From the NCBI GenBank assembly GCA_044337705.1, contig JBIINB010000003.1, positions 1 to 64,000 of the forward strand: a stretch of 64,000 nt of DNA, in the 5' to 3' direction. The stretch is from JBEISR01 sp044337705. GTDB taxonomy: Bacteria; Planctomycetota; Planctomycetia; Pirellulales; Pirellulaceae. The translations under genes were made by a program, and so were the position numbers. Below the pieces are notes generated by a model. The model ran no database searches and was not told where the DNA came from. It saw only the letters and a list, made by a program, of their open reading frames with translations. The number at the start of each line of letters is the position of its first letter. The first letter of the stretch is position 1. Positions 8,260 to 16,629 of the stretch are shown here, piece after piece.

Positions 8260-8614
8260 TGCGACGCGCGGCAATAAGGTCGTCTTCGGCGATTTCGGAC
8301 TACAGTGCGTACAGCCTGGTTGGATCCGAGCCCAGACGATCGAAGCCGGCCGTATCGCAGCCAACCAATATGTCCGTGGCGAAGGTCGACTGTATATCCG
8401 GATTTTCCCAGACAAGCCGGTTTCTTCGAAGCCGCTGGAGACCCGTATGGGTAAGGGAAAAGGGGAACCGGAATACTGGGTGGCTGTCGTTAAGCCGGGT
8501 ACGGTTCTTTATGAACTGGCTGGAGTCAGCGAGCAGCAGGCAAAGGTCTGTTTCGCTCGGTTGGCTGCAAAGATGCCGGTCAAGGTCCGATTGATTCGAA
8601 GGCGTCCGGCGTAG
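8198..8614 (+). CDS. rplP: 50S ribosomal protein L16
   Basis: 138 residues from the ATG at 8198 (MALMPKRVKHRKSQRGRIKG), matching L16, which normally begins MLxPKRxKxRK. Further family blocks are FGLQCVQPGWIRAQTIEAGR, RIFPDKPVSSKPLETRMGKG and KGEPEYWVAVVKPGTVLYEL. The start lies inside rpsC, giving a 62-nt overlap; GGGAG about 10 nt upstream (also within rpsC) can serve as the ribosome binding site. A second in-frame ATG at 8207 is less likely. L16 helps organise the A-site region of the 50S subunit. Confidence 0.95.
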   Translation: MALMPKRVKHRKSQRGRIKGNATRGNKVVFGDFGLQCVQPGWIRAQTIEAGRIAANQYVRGEGRLYIRIFPDKPVSSKPLETRMGKGKGEPEYWVAVVKPGTVLYELAGVSEQQAKVCFARLAAKMPVKVRLIRRRPA

Positions 8615-8691
8615 CCGATCCGCTCGCTTGGACGCCGATGGCTGCCTCTTAGCGGAATGATTGAAATAGCGTGTAGGTAGGGGACTTGGAA

Positions 8692-8889
8692 ATGAAGATT
8701 GCAGAACTCCGCGAGATGAGCGACGAGCAGCTGGAGCTGACGGCGAAAGAGGCAGCGGAGACGCTGTTTCGGGTTCGGATTCAGGCGCAGACGGAGCGGG
8801 TTACGAAGCCGAGCGTGGTTCGTAGCAACCGACGTCTGATCGCTCGGGTGCGAACGCTACAGCGGGAGCGATCGGGGAAGAGCAATTAA
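8692..8889 (+). CDS. rpmC: 50S ribosomal protein L29
   Basis: 65 residues: MKIAELREMSDEQLELTAKE followed by a second helix with RVRIQAQTERVTKPSVVRSN and RRLIARVRTLQRER. This is the two-helix L29 fold that sits next to L23 at the tunnel exit. A TTG two codons earlier is in frame, but AGGGGAC about 9 nt before the ATG at 8692 favours the ATG. Confidence 0.94.
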   Translation: MKIAELREMSDEQLELTAKEAAETLFRVRIQAQTERVTKPSVVRSNRRLIARVRTLQRERSGKSN

Positions 8890-8983
8890 ATACGCCGGAT
8901 GCGGCCTCAACTGAGGCGGCAGCTGGTTGGTGGTGAATTCAAGCAGGCAAACAACGCAACTGGATCAATCGGGAACAGTCAAG

Positions 8984-9307
8984 ATGCCAAGGCGCGTGTT
9001 GGTGGGTGTCGTCAAGTCGGATCGCGTGTCGCAACTGCGGCGGGTGGAAATTGAACGGCTTGTTCGACACAAGAAGTACAAAAAGATCATCCGTAATCGG
9101 ACGGTCTGTCACGCGCACGATGCCGACAACGTATCGTCCATCGGCGACCGGGTGGAGATTGAAGAAACTTCTCCCATGTCGAAACTGAAGCGTTGGCGGG
9201 TGGTCCGCGTGGTGGAAAAGAACAAAGAAGTCGACCTCGCCTCGATGAAGGCGCGGCGTAGCGAGGCGGCTGGCAGCGACGAGCTGACGGCGGTCGTAGG
9301 GGAGTAA
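8984..9307 (+). CDS. rpsQ: 30S ribosomal protein S17 with C-terminal extension
   Basis: 107 residues from the ATG at 8984 (MPRRVLVGVVKSDRVSQLRR). The S17 OB-fold blocks are RLVRHKKYKKIIRNRTVCHA, IGDRVEIEETSPMSKLKRW and RVVRVVEKN. After the usual end, about 25 further residues (EVDLASMKARRSEAAGSDEL onward) form an acidic/polar tail absent from the short bacterial form. The frame is open upstream to a TTG at 8927, but those residues are unlike S17. The stop lies 7 bp before rplN. Confidence 0.94.
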   Translation: MPRRVLVGVVKSDRVSQLRRVEIERLVRHKKYKKIIRNRTVCHAHDADNVSSIGDRVEIEETSPMSKLKRWRVVRVVEKNKEVDLASMKARRSEAAGSDELTAVVGE

Positions 9308-9314
9308 AGCAGCG

Positions 9315-9683
9315 ATGATCCAGCAGGAAACCAGATTGCAGGTGGCTGATAACACCGGCGCCAAGGAAGTGATGTGCATCAAGGTGCTTGGGGGATCGCG
9401 ACGTCGATTCGCCGGCATCGGAGATGTGATCATTTGCTCGGTAAAGAGTGTCATCCCTGGTAGCGAAATCAAGAAAAAAGCAGTGGTGCGAGCCGTTGTG
9501 GTGCGTTGCAAGCAGCCCAGTCGCCGACCCGATGGCAGCTACATTCGCTTTGACAGCAACGCGGTGGTGATCATCGACAAGGATTCGAATCCTCGTGGGA
9601 CCCGTATATTCGGCGCTGTTGCGCGAGAACTGCGGGATTTGAATTTCATGAAAATTGTCAGTCTCGCGAGCGAGGTGGTTTGA
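9315..9683 (+). CDS. rplN: 50S ribosomal protein L14
   Basis: 122 residues, the standard length. It starts MIQQETRLQVADNTGAKEVM and contains CIKVLGGSRRRFAGIGDVII, IRFDSNAVVIIDKDSNPRGT and RIFGAVARELRDLNFMKIVS. L14 is the ribosomal docking site of RsfS, whose gene is at 2015-2503. Its TGA overlaps the rplX ATG by one base (TGATG). Confidence 0.98.
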   Translation: MIQQETRLQVADNTGAKEVMCIKVLGGSRRRFAGIGDVIICSVKSVIPGSEIKKKAVVRAVVVRCKQPSRRPDGSYIRFDSNAVVIIDKDSNPRGTRIFGAVARELRDLNFMKIVSLASEVV

Positions 9684-10018
9684 TGTGGATTCGAATCAAT
9701 GACATGGTGGAAGTGATTTCTGGGCGTGATCGCGGGCAGCGTGGTAAGGTCCTGAAGATCGATCGTGAAGGGAACCGAGTCGTTGTGGAAGGGATGCAGC
9801 GGGTGTACAAGCACGTACGAAAGTCCCAGCGAAATCCACAAGGAGGAAGGTTGTCCAAAGAATCTTACATTGATGCGTCCAACGTCATGCTGGTTTGTCC
9901 GCAGACTGGAAAGCGGACACGCGTCGGTGTGCGACTGACCGCGACGGGTGCCAAGGAGCGGTTTGCCAAGAAGAGTGGTGTTTCGCTGGGCGAAATTTCG
10001 CCTGCCAATCGCACGTAG
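9683..10018 (+). CDS. rplX: 50S ribosomal protein L24
   Basis: 111 residues from the ATG at 9683, which shares its A with the rplN stop. The KOW motif is visible in VEVISGRDRGQRGKVLKIDR, followed by VVVEGMQRVYKHVRKSQRNP and the ESYIDASNVMLVCP block. L24 starts 50S assembly. The stop-start overlap points to translational coupling with rplN. Confidence 0.96.
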   Translation: MWIRINDMVEVISGRDRGQRGKVLKIDREGNRVVVEGMQRVYKHVRKSQRNPQGGRLSKESYIDASNVMLVCPQTGKRTRVGVRLTATGAKERFAKKSGVSLGEISPANRT

Positions 10019-10115
10019 GTCTGAATTCCAAACACGGTTCCGCAGTAGGTCTTCAACCTGGGCCCACGATTGCTCGGTAAGTTGGGGCAGACGAGACCTG
10101 AATTATTAGAGGGAA

Positions 10116-10691
10116 ATGAGTAACTCGATGGCTCCTCGATTGCAACTGAAGTACCAGCAGGAGATCGCCCCCGAATTGGCGAAGCGGCTGGAGATTTCCA
10201 ATGTGATGGCGGTCCCTCGTCTCGAGAAGGTCATCATCAACATGGGTGTCGGGTCGGCGATGCAGGACAAGAAGAATCTGGACATTGCGGCGGACGCATT
10301 GACCGAGATTGCTGGTCAGCGTCCCGTGCTGACGAAAAGTCGCGCTTCGATCGCTGGCTTTCGTTTGCGGGAAGGGGTGCCGATCGGCGCCAAAGTGACG
10401 TTGCGGCGAGCGAGGATGTATGAGTTCTTGGACCGACTGATCAGCATCGTACTGCCGCGTGTTCGCGACTTTCGCGGTGTCAGTCGTACAGCGTTTGATG
10501 GCAACGGGAATTATTCGCTTGGACTTTCCGAGCAGCTGGTTTTTCCAGAGCTTAACCCGGATAAGTTCACCAAGCCCCAGGGGATGAACATCACCGTTGT
10601 AACGACAGCCAAGACGAACGAAGAAGCGTTCCAGTTGCTGGAATTGCTTGGCATGCCTTTCCGTGCTCCACGAAAGCCGAAAGGCAGTTGA
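10116..10691 (+). CDS. rplE: 50S ribosomal protein L5
   Basis: 191 residues: PRLQLKYQQEIAPELAKRLE near the start, PRLEKVIINMGVGSAMQDKK, KSRASIAGFRLREGVPIGAK, and FPELNPDKFTKPQGMNITVV near the end. L5 binds 5S rRNA in the central protuberance. AGAGGG lies 4 nt before the ATG at 10116, whereas a second in-frame ATG at 10128 has GGGAAATG at better distance, so the true N-terminus could be four residues shorter. Confidence 0.96.
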   Translation: MSNSMAPRLQLKYQQEIAPELAKRLEISNVMAVPRLEKVIINMGVGSAMQDKKNLDIAADALTEIAGQRPVLTKSRASIAGFRLREGVPIGAKVTLRRARMYEFLDRLISIVLPRVRDFRGVSRTAFDGNGNYSLGLSEQLVFPELNPDKFTKPQGMNITVVTTAKTNEEAFQLLELLGMPFRAPRKPKGS

Positions 10692-10754
10692 GGCTGGCCA
10701 ATTGAAGTGTCAATGATCGACAGGTTCCTGGTTTTTGAATTGGAAGCGTAAGCT

Positions 10755-10940
10755 GTGGCAAGCAAAAGCAAGATCGCGAAGGCAAATCGCGAACCGAAAT
10801 TTTCGACGCGGCGGGAGAACCGCTGCAAGTTGTGCGGACGCCCCCGCGCCGTTTTCCGCAAGTTTGGAATCTGTCGCATTTGTTTTCGTAAACTAGCGGA
10901 TCAGGGATTGATTCCCGGTGTCCGCAAGGCGAGTTGGTAA
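10755..10940 (+). CDS. rpsN: 30S ribosomal protein S14, zinc-binding (type Z)
   Basis: 61 residues from a GTG start. It is the short zinc-ribbon form: CKLCGRP and CRICFRKLADQGLIPGVRKA give the CxxC...CxxC metal site. The 61-residue length is standard for type Z and far shorter than the zinc-free E. coli form. It sits in the canonical place between rplE and rpsH. Confidence 0.96.
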   Translation: MASKSKIAKANREPKFSTRRENRCKLCGRPRAVFRKFGICRICFRKLADQGLIPGVRKASW

Positions 10941-10955
10941 GGAGGGGATAGCACC

Positions 10956-11351
10956 ATGATGACCGACCCAATCGCCGATATGTTGACCCGAATCCGCAAT
11001 GCGGTGCGCGTTGAGCGACCGTTCGTGGAGATGCCCTTGTCGAGTGTTCGACGCGGCTTGGCCGAGGTGCTGAAGCGCGAAGGATATATCTGGGACGTCA
11101 CCGAAGTTGATGGCGAGACTTTCAAGCAGCTTCGGCTGGAGTTGAAGTACGGGCCAAACGGCGAGCGACTGATACAGAGCATCAAGAGAGTCAGCAAGCC
11201 TGGGCGGCGTGTTTATGCCAAAAGCAAGGAGTTGCGTCCGGTCCTCAACGGGCTGGGAATCTCCATTGTCAGCACCAGCCGAGGTGTGCTTAGCGATCGC
11301 GAGGCGAGGCAGCAGAATCTCGGTGGCGAAATCCTTTGTGAAGTTTGTTAG
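10956..11351 (+). CDS. rpsH: 30S ribosomal protein S8
   Basis: 131 residues: MMTDPIADMLTRIRNAVRVE, an acidic/basic middle domain, and the signature VSTSRGVLSDREARQQNLGG with the final GEILCEVC. S8 binds 16S rRNA helix 21 and in E. coli regulates the spc operon. Two ATGs in tandem (10956 and 10959) can serve as start; GGAGGGGA lies about 10 nt upstream. Confidence 0.97.
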   Translation: MMTDPIADMLTRIRNAVRVERPFVEMPLSSVRRGLAEVLKREGYIWDVTEVDGETFKQLRLELKYGPNGERLIQSIKRVSKPGRRVYAKSKELRPVLNGLGISIVSTSRGVLSDREARQQNLGGEILCEVC

Positions 11352-11366
11352 TGGACTGGTAGCAAC

Positions 11367-11909
11367 ATGTCACGCATTGGTAGAAAACCGGTCTCTGTGC
11401 TCGATGGCGTCAAGGTCAGCGTCGCTGGCCGTACAGTCAGCGTCGAAGGTCCCAAGGGGAAGTTGGCGCTGGAGCATCGGCCGGAGTTGACTGTCGAAGT
11501 GTCCGGAGACGGAAGGAGCGTTTCGGTCAGTCGCCAGGACGACGAGCGGATGAGTCGCTCGTTGCATGGACTGACCAGGGCTCTGATCAGCAACATGGTG
11601 GTTGGCGTCAAGAACGGATACGAGAAACGTCTTGAAATTCAAGGGGTTGGATACCTTGCCGCCATCAAGGGCAAGGTGCTGCAGTTGCGAGTTGGGTTCG
11701 CCAACGAGTTGCAGGTCGATATCCCGGATGGGCTGGAAGTAACCTGCCCCGATCAGACGCACGTCGTAATCAAAGGATGCGACAAGCAACAGGTTGGGCA
11801 GTTCGCTGCAGCGGTTCGGTCGTTGCGAAAGCCCGAGCCTTATAAGGGTAAGGGGATCCGCTACCAAGGTGAAGTGGTCAAGATCAAGGCAGGTAAGAGC
11901 GCGAACTAA
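11367..11909 (+). CDS. rplF: 50S ribosomal protein L6
   Basis: 180 residues with both L6 repeats: MSRIGRKPVSVLDGVKVSVA at the start, SLHGLTRALISNMVVGVKNG in the middle, and the signature KPEPYKGKGIRYQGEVVKIK toward the end. L6 lies near the factor-binding region and the sarcin-ricin loop. It begins 15 bp after rpsH. Confidence 0.98.
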   Translation: MSRIGRKPVSVLDGVKVSVAGRTVSVEGPKGKLALEHRPELTVEVSGDGRSVSVSRQDDERMSRSLHGLTRALISNMVVGVKNGYEKRLEIQGVGYLAAIKGKVLQLRVGFANELQVDIPDGLEVTCPDQTHVVIKGCDKQQVGQFAAAVRSLRKPEPYKGKGIRYQGEVVKIKAGKSAN

Positions 11910-11986
11910 GGTTGCCTAGTCAGGCGGTCTGTGTTCGGTCCGATGGGGCGTGGTGGTCCAGGCGACAAGAGAGAGAGTGTGGGACT

Positions 11987-12355
11987 GTGAAGATTCGAAA
12001 GATTGTCAACGGACAGCGGCTTCGAAGGAAGTATCGAGTTCGCAACAAGATCCGCGGAACAGCCGATCGCCCGCGGCTGACAGTCCACAGGACATTGACT
12101 GGCTTCTCTGCGCAGCTGATCGATGACCTGGCCGGGAAGACCCTTGTTTCGGGGTCGACCCGAGAGAAAGACTTGCGAGGATCTATCGGTTACGGTGGCA
12201 ATTGTGCCGCAGCCGCGAAGCTTGGTAAGGTGGTAGCGGAACGAGCGAAGGCGGCGGGGATCGAGCGGGTGGCGTTCGATCGTGGCCACTGCCGGTACCA
12301 CGGGCGCGTTGCTGCGTTTGCAGATGCGGCACGCGAGGCCGGACTTGATTTCTGA
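11987..12355 (+). CDS. rplR: 50S ribosomal protein L18
   Basis: 122 residues from the GTG at 11987 (VKIRKIVNGQRLRRKYRVRN). Family blocks are RPRLTVHRTLTGFSAQLIDD, AAKLGKVVAERAKAAGIERV and AFDRGHCRYHGRVAAFADAA. L18 binds 5S rRNA. The frame stays open to 11912, but those residues (with AWWSRRQERECG) are not L18-like, so the GTG is preferred. Confidence 0.95.
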   Translation: MKIRKIVNGQRLRRKYRVRNKIRGTADRPRLTVHRTLTGFSAQLIDDLAGKTLVSGSTREKDLRGSIGYGGNCAAAAKLGKVVAERAKAAGIERVAFDRGHCRYHGRVAAFADAAREAGLDF

Positions 12356-12414
12356 TTCGGATATAAGACACAGGGCACTGACCCGGACATTTAGTACAGC
12401 GAGTGGAGCATAGC

Positions 12415-12909
12415 GTGTCCAAGACAACTGAGACCGGCACACAGCAGGGTGATTTGATTGATCGGGTGCTGAAGATCAAGCGATGCGCAGCGGTGGTCAA
12501 AGGGGGCCGACGCTTCTCGTTTGCTGCCTTGGTCGTTGTCGGCGATGGCAAGGGGCGTGTCGGCTATGGCTATGGCAAAGCCAATGAAGTTCCGCCCAGC
12601 GTCGCGAAGGCTCAGAAGCAAGCGATGCGTGATATGGTCGACGTGCCAGTGATTGATGGAACCATTCCGCATGCGGTCTGGGGCCACTATGGTGCCGCTC
12701 GTGTTCTTCTGATGCCCGCCAGCCCAGGTACAGGTATCATCGCCGGTCAGGCGGTGCGTGCCGTTTGTGAAGCGAGCGGTATCCATGACATCCTGACCAA
12801 GAGCTTCAGTTCCAACAATCCAACTGTTTTGATCAAGGCCACCTTCGATGCGCTACGCAAATTGCGGACGCGCGAAGACGTGGCGCGTTTGCGAGGAGTG
12901 AGCGTCTGA
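12415..12909 (+). CDS. rpsE: 30S ribosomal protein S5
   Basis: 164 residues from the GTG at 12415 (VSKTTETGTQQGDLIDRVLK), with GTGGAG about 8 nt upstream. The conserved double-stranded RNA-binding part shows CAAVVKGGRRFSFAALVVVG, GYGYGKANEVPPSVAKAQKQ and PASPGTGIIAGQAVRAVCEA. S5 contributes to decoding accuracy. Its TGA overlaps the rplO ATG by one base, leaving no room for rpmD (L30), which separates these genes in E. coli. Confidence 0.96.
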   Translation: MSKTTETGTQQGDLIDRVLKIKRCAAVVKGGRRFSFAALVVVGDGKGRVGYGYGKANEVPPSVAKAQKQAMRDMVDVPVIDGTIPHAVWGHYGAARVLLMPASPGTGIIAGQAVRAVCEASGIHDILTKSFSSNNPTVLIKATFDALRKLRTREDVARLRGVSV

Positions 12910-13406
12910 TGGGACTCCATGAAGTCAATGAAGGTATTCAGACCAACCGGAAGCGGAAGCGGCTGGGGCGTGGTTTGGGTTCGGGCTTGGGGAAGACGGC
13001 CGGTCGCGGCAGCAAGGGGCAGAAGTCCCGTAACGGCTACTCGCGGCATCCCACGTTCGAAGGTGGGAACCTTCCAATGGTTCGCCGTGTGCCCAAGCGA
13101 GGGTTCAACAATCGATTCGCGCGCACCGTTTATGCCATCAATGTCGGAGAGTTGAACCGGCGGTTTGACGGCTCACAGCCGATCACGCCTGAACTACTTC
13201 GGTCCAGTGGTGTAGTCAAAGTTGTCTGCGACGAAATCAAAGTCCTCGGGGATGGGGATGTCACCAAGAAGTTGCAGGTGGTTGCCAACCACATCAGCCA
13301 AACCGCTCGCGAGAAGATCGAGAAGGCTGGGGGGTCGGTGATGGTCGTTGCAGCTCGGCGCACACCGGACGAACGTGTCGAGGCTTTGCAAGCCGGGCAG
13401 GGTTGA
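12909..13406 (+). CDS. rplO: 50S ribosomal protein L15
   Basis: 165 residues: Gly/Arg-rich N-terminal half KRLGRGLGSGLGKTAGRGSK and GYSRHPTFEGGNLPMVRRVP, then a globular C-terminal half ending with the AGGSVMVVAAR block. It starts on the last base of rpsE. The strong terminator at 13491 follows its stop by 85 bp. Confidence 0.97.
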   Translation: MGLHEVNEGIQTNRKRKRLGRGLGSGLGKTAGRGSKGQKSRNGYSRHPTFEGGNLPMVRRVPKRGFNNRFARTVYAINVGELNRRFDGSQPITPELLRSSGVVKVVCDEIKVLGDGDVTKKLQVVANHISQTAREKIEKAGGSVMVVAARRTPDERVEALQAGQG

Positions 13407-13490
13407 GCAAGTTAGGTCGGTCGTTCAATATGGACAATCGGCCTCGATGTGGCGACAATAAAGCCGACCTAAGTCGGTAGCCTAGTATTG

Positions 13491-13525
13491 CCCGGGCCGC
13501 TTGTCAGTGGTCCGGGATTTTTTTT
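13491..13525 (+). terminator. Intrinsic terminator between rplO and secY
   Basis: An eight-pair stem, CCCGGGCC (13491-13498) with GGTCCGGG (13509-13516), including one G-U pair, closes a 10-nt loop. It is followed by A and then eight T (13518-13525). A smaller hairpin, CCGAC/GTCGG at 13464-13477, precedes it. It lies in the 169-bp gap before secY. Confidence 0.85.
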
Positions 13526-13575
13526 GTCGATACCCCCCCGCGATGCGATCGTGGGATGCTAGAAGGATCGCCAGC

Positions 13576-14940
13576 ATGTTGGAAAAGCTTCGCGTTGTTT
13601 TCACCATTCCGGAGTTGCGGCAGAAGATTCTTCTGACGCTACTGTTGCTGGGTGTGTATCGCATCGGCTACCAGATTCGTTTACCGGTTGTAAAAAATAC
13701 GTTCCAGCAGTCGGCCAGCGATCTCAACTCGTTTCTGGAAAAGGTCTCAGTTTTTGCCGCCACAGACCTGCGGTCGCTGACCATATTCGGGCTGGGAATC
13801 ATGCCGTACATCTCGGCGTCGATCATCTTTCAGTTGCTGGGTACCTTTTGGCCGCCGATCGAGCGATTGCGGAAGGAGGGGGAAGCCGGGCGGAAGAAGA
13901 TCAACGAGTACACGCGTTACCTAACGGTGCTCATTTGTGTAATCCAGAGCTGGGTCTATTTGAGATACATGGGAATGGACGGCCAGACTGGGAGAGTCGC
14001 GGAACAGTTCTTTGCCGATGGGACACAGACTCTGTCCTTTGGATGGCAGCTCGCTGCGGTGGCAATTATGACCTGCGGTACCGTCTTTCTGATGTGGCTT
14101 GGTGAGCAGATCGACGAGTATGGAATCGGCAATGGCATCAGCCTCTTGATCATGGCGGGGATTGTTGCTCAGATGCCCAAGGCGATTTGGGATATTCGGC
14201 AGAATATGCAGTCTTCTCTTTCAGGTCTCACGCAGGGAAAGATCGGTCCAGATGTGTTGCTGGTGCTCGCGGTGCTCTTCGTTGCCGTGGTTTTTGCTGT
14301 GGTCTTCATCACCCTAGCGCAGCGGCGTATTCCGACGCAAAGCGCCAAACACGTGCGCGGTCGGCGCGTCTATGGTGGTACGAAGCAGTATCTGCCTTTG
14401 CGACTCAATCAGTCCGGTGTGATGCCGATCATTTTTGCGAGCAGCCTGCTCATGATTCCAGGCGTGCTTTTCGGAGCGTTAGCGGCGCTGGTTGCCGGAC
14501 GTTCGGATTGGTGGACCGCCCTATTCAGCGGATTGGCTTCGATGTTTCAGGGTGGGACGTCGTTCATGTACAACTTGCTTTTCATTGCTCTGATTTTTTT
14601 CTTTTGCTACTTCTGGACATCGATCACCTTCAACCCGAAGGAAATGTCAGACAACCTGAAAGATCATGGAACCTTCATTCCCGGATACCGACCTGGTAAG
14701 CGGACGGCGGACTACCTGGAAAAGGTGATGGTCAGGATTACCTACGTCGGGGCAGCCTTTTTGGCAGCAATCGCAATCATCCCCACCATGGTTTCCTCTC
14801 AGGTAGGTGTTCCCTACAATGTCGCCGCGTTTTACGGCGGCACCGGGCTTTTGATTGCCGTCAGCGTTGCCTTCGATTTGATCCAGAAGATCGACAATCA
14901 CCTGCTGATGAGGAATTACAAGGGACTATTGGAGTCGTAA
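13576..14940 (+). CDS. secY: Protein translocase subunit SecY
   Basis: 454 residues from the ATG at 13576 (MLEKLRVVFTIPELRQKILL), with AGAAGG about 11 nt upstream; the frame is open back to 13501 but only over the terminator region. About ten hydrophobic segments are visible. Family marks include GIMPYISASIIFQLL in helix 2, AQRRIPTQSAKHVRGRRVYG in the cytosolic loop that binds ribosomes and SecA, LPLRLNQSGVMPIIFASSLL, and KEMSDNLKDHGTFIPGYRPG. SecY is the channel of the Sec translocon. It is followed by adk as in many spc operons, but a terminator separates it from the ribosomal genes. Confidence 0.98.
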   Translation: MLEKLRVVFTIPELRQKILLTLLLLGVYRIGYQIRLPVVKNTFQQSASDLNSFLEKVSVFAATDLRSLTIFGLGIMPYISASIIFQLLGTFWPPIERLRKEGEAGRKKINEYTRYLTVLICVIQSWVYLRYMGMDGQTGRVAEQFFADGTQTLSFGWQLAAVAIMTCGTVFLMWLGEQIDEYGIGNGISLLIMAGIVAQMPKAIWDIRQNMQSSLSGLTQGKIGPDVLLVLAVLFVAVVFAVVFITLAQRRIPTQSAKHVRGRRVYGGTKQYLPLRLNQSGVMPIIFASSLLMIPGVLFGALAALVAGRSDWWTALFSGLASMFQGGTSFMYNLLFIALIFFFCYFWTSITFNPKEMSDNLKDHGTFIPGYRPGKRTADYLEKVMVRITYVGAAFLAAIAIIPTMVSSQVGVPYNVAAFYGGTGLLIAVSVAFDLIQKIDNHLLMRNYKGLLES

Positions 14941-15066
14941 TCGGACTGTGCCTGACTGAAAGGCGTGGCCCCCTGCCTTCGTAGGCTTGGTCTGGTGCGC
15001 TGCCGATCAGCCGGTTGGGTTGGGGCAAAGGGATCGACCCAAACGGCCATTCCAAGGGAAAGACCC

Positions 15067-15651
15067 ATGCGCATTGTGTTCATCGGGCCCCCAGGAGCCG
15101 GCAAGGGGACCCAATGCAAAAAACTGATCGACCTTCTGGGCATTCCTCATCTTTCGACTGGGGACATGTTACGCGCCGTGCGCGAGCAGGATACGGCGTT
15201 GGGAAGATTGGTGGGATCGTATCTGGATTCTGGCCAGTTGGCTCCCGATCATCTCGTGATGAGAATCGTCACGCTTCGGCTCCAGAAACCCGACTGCATC
15301 CCGGGGGTCCTGTTTGACGGATTTCCCAGAACACTGATCCAGGCTCAATTGTTGGATGAGTATTTTGAGCAACATGATCAGGGACTAGACTTGGTTCTTC
15401 AACTGGTAGTTCAGGAGTCGGCGCTGATCGATCGATTGGTGCGTCGTGCCGCAAAAGAAGGCCGGCGGGACGATACCCATGAGACGATTCAGGCTCGATT
15501 GAATGTTTTCAACCAACAGACGATGCCTTTGATCGACTACTACCGCAAAAAGAATTTGCTGGTACCTATCGATGGGATGCAAGATCCCGAATCTGTTTTT
15601 GAGGCGATTCAACTAGAATTGCGGAAGCGAAGAAATGCGCCCATCGGCTGA
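15067..15651 (+). CDS. adk: Adenylate kinase, short-LID form
   Basis: 194 residues from the ATG at 15067, with AAGGGA about 9 nt upstream. The P-loop GPPGAGKGTQC is at residues 8-18, the AMP-binding HLSTGDMLR follows, and the DGFPRT block is intact. Between RLVRRAAKEGRRDD and the next helix there is no zinc-type LID insertion, so this is the short form (about 190 residues rather than 214). It interconverts ATP, AMP and ADP. Its position after secY is canonical, but nothing of the usual map/infA/rpsM/rpsK/rpoA run follows. Confidence 0.96.
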   Translation: MRIVFIGPPGAGKGTQCKKLIDLLGIPHLSTGDMLRAVREQDTALGRLVGSYLDSGQLAPDHLVMRIVTLRLQKPDCIPGVLFDGFPRTLIQAQLLDEYFEQHDQGLDLVLQLVVQESALIDRLVRRAAKEGRRDDTHETIQARLNVFNQQTMPLIDYYRKKNLLVPIDGMQDPESVFEAIQLELRKRRNAPIG

Positions 15652-16629
15652 CTGGAACCTCGATAGAGGCGGAAGCTGATTCGTTCCAGTTTTCCATTCG
15701 TCCGTCGAACGCCAACCATCACCGAATGGCCGGCAAAAAAAAATCTGTAGCGTCAAGCGGCGTCGATCGGCCTCTTCGGTGGATGATTTTGTTCTGGCCG
15801 ATCGTTCGCGCTAGTGCTCAGTCCGATAGGATGGGGCTCCTGCCCGGTCATTGAGGCACACGATTGTGCCATCCCGCGCTGCGCGATGCACGAACAGGTT
15901 GGATTCCCGGATCGGGAAGATGGTGAGCAAGGGATAACGTCCTAGATATTGCGCACATTTGAAAGCCAGCCTTGGCTTTGGTATGGATGTAATTGCGATT
16001 TCCAACCAACCAAAACCAAGGACTGACGGAAATGCATTTACCAGAAAATCGGGTTAGGGAAGAGATTCGGGATGCGATAAAAATCGATGCCAGCCAACCG
16101 CTCGCGCGATGGACTCGCAGCGGGCGCGTTTAAGACCGATCTTCCACCCAATCCGTCACCATTTCAGCCCCATTCATCGAACCGTAAAAACGCTATCAAT
16201 TAGGTTTTTTTCCGATATCAAAAACAGATGGATGGGGAAAAACTTGGAAGGTGGCTCGCGCCGCGTTGCGCCGTTCGTCTGCCATGGGGCTTCCGGAATG
16301 AAAAGCCTTGCTATTCAGGAGTTTCGCCCGACCGATAGAAGCTCCCATCGGGAAAAAACCTAACGTCCCAAGGCCGGCGGACCGCTTGCCCAAATCCATC
16401 ACGGTTGTTGGCGAATTGGTCGAGTGAATCGGAACGGATTGGCAGAATAATTTCCGCAAGGTGTATTTTTTACCCAGATTTCCAAGCTGTTAATCTGGGG
16501 TGTTCTTGCTGGGGAAGGCATGCCTTGTCATGCGGCCGACCCCGCCGAACCGATTCTAGGGAGGACTCGGTCGGGAAATGCGTTCGCCCGGCGGAACGGT
16601 TGTTGGCCCCAGCGCAAAGTGCTCTTCGC
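15652..16629. other. Long intergenic region after adk
   Basis: 978 bases without an intact gene. The only recognisable content is the IS256-type transposase remnant at 15931-16093, annotated separately. Inverted gatcggcc/ggccgatc copies lie near 15765-15805, but with a 25-nt loop and no T-run. Two run-of-A stretches occur near 15738 and 16357. Short ORFs (for example 16109-16363) have no protein-like pattern. The promoter for the HtrA-like gene should lie near the right end. Confidence 0.55.
15931..16093 (+). pseudogene. IS256-family transposase N-terminal remnant, copy A
   Basis: Translation gives KASLGFGMDVIAISNQPKPR and, after a net two-base shift, LPENRVREEIRDAIKIDA. These align with the better preserved remnant on the other strand near 59.5-59.8 kb (KASLGFGTEVIAISNQPETK and LPQEWVREEIRDATKINA). 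Nucleotide similarity, by eye roughly 80 percent, begins just at ATAACGTCC (15934), ahead of the reading frame, so the left end of the element is included. Similarity stops near 16093. Only the 5' tip of the element remains and it is frameshifted, so it cannot be active. Confidence 0.75.

Noticed and set aside
7183..8415. 410-codon ORF antisense to rplV-rpsC-rplP
   Set aside because: Long only because of the codon use of the sense genes; no protein-like features.
15765..15805. gatcggcc/ggccgatc inverted repeat after adk as terminator
   Set aside because: 25-nt loop and no T-run; not a credible intrinsic terminator.
15811..16005. 64-codon minus ORF after adk
   Set aside because: Runs antisense across the IS256 remnant; its similarity to the other remnant is the reverse reading of the same DNA.
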